This document shows positions 5,747 through 6,416 of a DNA stretch of 6,416 bases, in pieces (within the stretch, counting starts at the first letter, position 1; every line of letters begins with the position of its first letter). The notes beneath the pieces are model-generated. The model searched no databases, was not told the origin of the DNA, and saw nothing but the letters and a program-made list of their open reading frames with translations. The DNA is taken from the NCBI GenBank assembly GCA_031963045.1, contig JASSUK010000016.1, forward strand, positions 1-6,416, read 5' to 3'. Origin of the DNA: JASSUD01 sp031963045. GTDB lineage: Bacteria > Pseudomonadota > Gammaproteobacteria > Burkholderiales > Burkholderiaceae. The position numbers and the translations under genes were made by a program.

Positions 5747-5883
5747 ATAGCCACCCCGCTCCGCCATGCAAGGGCCGCCACGCTATGCGCGGCTGAAATA
5801 CTCCCCCGTTCGGTGCGCGCCTACGGCTGTGCTCCGCATGCGGCCTCCTATTTCTCCCTTGCATGGCGGAGCGGGGTGGCTAT
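5747..5883. repeat. Perfect 28-bp inverted repeat enclosing 81 nt
   Basis: The arm at 5747-5774 (starting ATAGCCACCCCGCTCC) is exactly complementary to the arm at 5856-5883 (ending GGAGCGGGGTGGCTAT). The 81-nt interior is also GC-rich and contains the palindrome CCGCATGCGG (5834-5843). The whole unit is far more GC-rich than the flanking DNA. On the plus strand the right arm runs into TATTTTTG, so transcripts arriving from the left could terminate here. No target-site duplication is apparent at the outer edges. Possible identities are a palindromic intergenic element, a miniature inverted-repeat transposon or a strong structured terminator. Confidence 0.9.
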
Positions 5884-6175
5884 TTTTGTTCGCAGGACGA
5901 TCAACTCAGAAAAACGGCAGCAAGGCAATACAAATAGGAACACCTCAATAAAAACAATTTAAGAGGGACTTCCAATCTAGAAACCCGGCTAGCTTTTAAA
6001 ACCAGAGCGATAAGGCTTTCATTTCAATAGATATAAAGGAGAGGAACTAAAGATAGGAAAAATAAAATATCACAGCAGTTTTTAAAAAAGCAATGCGAAG
6101 TAAGTAGTGAAGCAGTAAAAGAAGAGATAGAAACAATAATTTTATTTTTATATACAAATTTATAAACGTAACAAA
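5884..6175. other. AT-rich leader region upstream of the SSB-like gene, no supported gene
   Basis: The stretch becomes strongly AT-rich toward the right (about 6045-6175), as expected for a promoter region. I cannot choose a single -35/-10 pair because many TATA-like strings overlap. A minus-strand frame (6272-6024) runs antisense into the SSB-like gene and has no recognisable content. The frame crossing the right arm of the inverted repeat to 5951 also has no support. Confidence 0.5.
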
Positions 6176-6181
6176 AAGGAG
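6176..6181 (+). promoter_or_regulatory. Strong ribosome-binding site for the SSB-like gene
   Basis: AAGGAG lies eight bases upstream of GTG at 6190. In-frame stops at 6163 and 6169 exclude any upstream start, so this site decides the unusual GTG start. Confidence 0.85.
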
Positions 6182-6189
6182 CACCTATC

Positions 6190-6416
6190 GTGCAAAACAA
6201 CACTTTCGTCGGCAATCTTGCTAAAGCAGCAATAGTAACAGGCGGTAGTGAGTGCGCTGTTTGCAAGTTCACCTTGATATCTAATGAATATGCGGGAAAA
6301 GATAAAGAATCAGGAGAAAGCCGCGAGCGGCCTGTTTATATTCCATTCACTGCTTTTAAGCAAAAAGGCGAAGCTATTGCTAAATATGCAGTCAAAGGGG
6401 ATCAATTAATTATTAC
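6190..6416 (+). CDS. Single-stranded DNA-binding protein (SSB-like), N-terminal part
   Basis: A GTG start opens a frame that continues off the right edge (75 codons visible). The sequence follows the SSB OB-fold pattern: an opening strand NTFVGNLAKAAIVTGG, then CAVCKFTLISNEYAG (strand 2 with the typical Phe-x-Leu/Val alternation), a charged loop KDKESGESRERP, then VYIPFTAFKQKGEAIAKYAV and KGDQLIIT. These match the SSB strand 3, the helix before 'AKY..KG', and the start of strand 4. SSB coats exposed single strands during replication, repair or conjugative transfer. Chromosomal SSBs usually begin MxxxNKVxLIGNLG; this one differs and has extra Cys residues (CAVC), more like versions carried by plasmids and integrative elements. 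The DNA-binding C-terminal half of the OB fold and the acidic tail lie outside the window, so functionality cannot be judged. Confidence 0.8.
   Translation, partial: MQNNTFVGNLAKAAIVTGGSECAVCKFTLISNEYAGKDKESGESRERPVYIPFTAFKQKGEAIAKYAVKGDQLII

Noticed and set aside
5635..5765. Minus-strand short frame with VADKGYQFRE, resembling a DKGY transposase motif
   Set aside because: It has only about 38 codons and no further transposase similarity; it partly overlaps the inverted-repeat arm, so a chance match is more likely.
5509..5951. Two plus-strand frames of about 60 codons each
   Set aside because: They have no ribosome-binding site; one lies across the perfect inverted repeat and both have compositions typical of translated non-coding GC-rich DNA.
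6024..6272. Minus-strand frame of 82 codons
   Set aside because: It overlaps the SSB-like gene antisense and derives mainly from AT-rich leader DNA.

Overview
The window looks like an accessory island in a bacterial genome, most likely that of a host-associated (endosymbiotic or intracellular) proteobacterium. The evidence is moderately AT-rich DNA, a decayed GC-richer insertion sequence, a very large WD40/pentapeptide-repeat protein of eukaryote-like architecture, a small protein with a deaminase-like zinc signature, and a CCA-encoding tRNA-Ser 3' fragment of the kind left by tRNA-targeting integrases. The WD40 protein's linker and pentapeptide region resemble, from memory, proteins of Mortierella fungi and their Burkholderia-related endobacteria (Mycoavidus type). 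That is a lead for a homology search and not a demonstrated assignment.

Layout, left to right. Positions 1-109 hold a 9-bp tandem repeat, probably the start of a minus-strand gene for a (Lys-Pro-Ala)n protein that runs off the left edge. Positions 129-421 hold a 29-nt 3' fragment of a tRNA-Ser gene (286-314) with a pair of short 12-bp-period direct repeats on either side, an arrangement resembling an integrase attachment site. The geometry places the integrated element to the right of the fragment. Positions 422-758 contain no gene I can support. Positions 759-1501 (minus) are the C-terminal remnant of an IS4-family, Tn5-like transposase. It has lost its N-terminal half, carries a one-base deletion and has lost the Arg of the YREK signature.

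Positions 1624-2406 (plus) encode a 260-aa protein with a His-x-Glu ... Pro-Cys-x8-Cys pattern, the zinc-site signature of the cytidine-deaminase fold. It is the best candidate in the window for an undescribed system: a predicted deaminase toxin or effector. It converges on a 901-aa gene (2486-5191, minus), with an inverted repeat between the two stops that may serve as a shared terminator. The 901-aa protein has a helical N-terminus with a weak F-box resemblance, a pentapeptide-repeat segment and about 15 WD40 blades, probably two propellers. The blades are near-identical in framework but differ at surface positions.

The last kilobase (5192-6189) is mostly non-coding. Its main feature is a perfect 28-bp inverted repeat enclosing 81 nt (5747-5883). 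The window ends inside a gene for an SSB-like single-stranded DNA-binding protein (6190 onward, GTG start with a strong ribosome-binding site), a common passenger of integrative elements and plasmids.

The genes do not form one operon. They look like separate cargo of a mobile or formerly mobile region: a candidate effector, a candidate host-interaction scaffold, replication/transfer support (SSB) and transposon debris.
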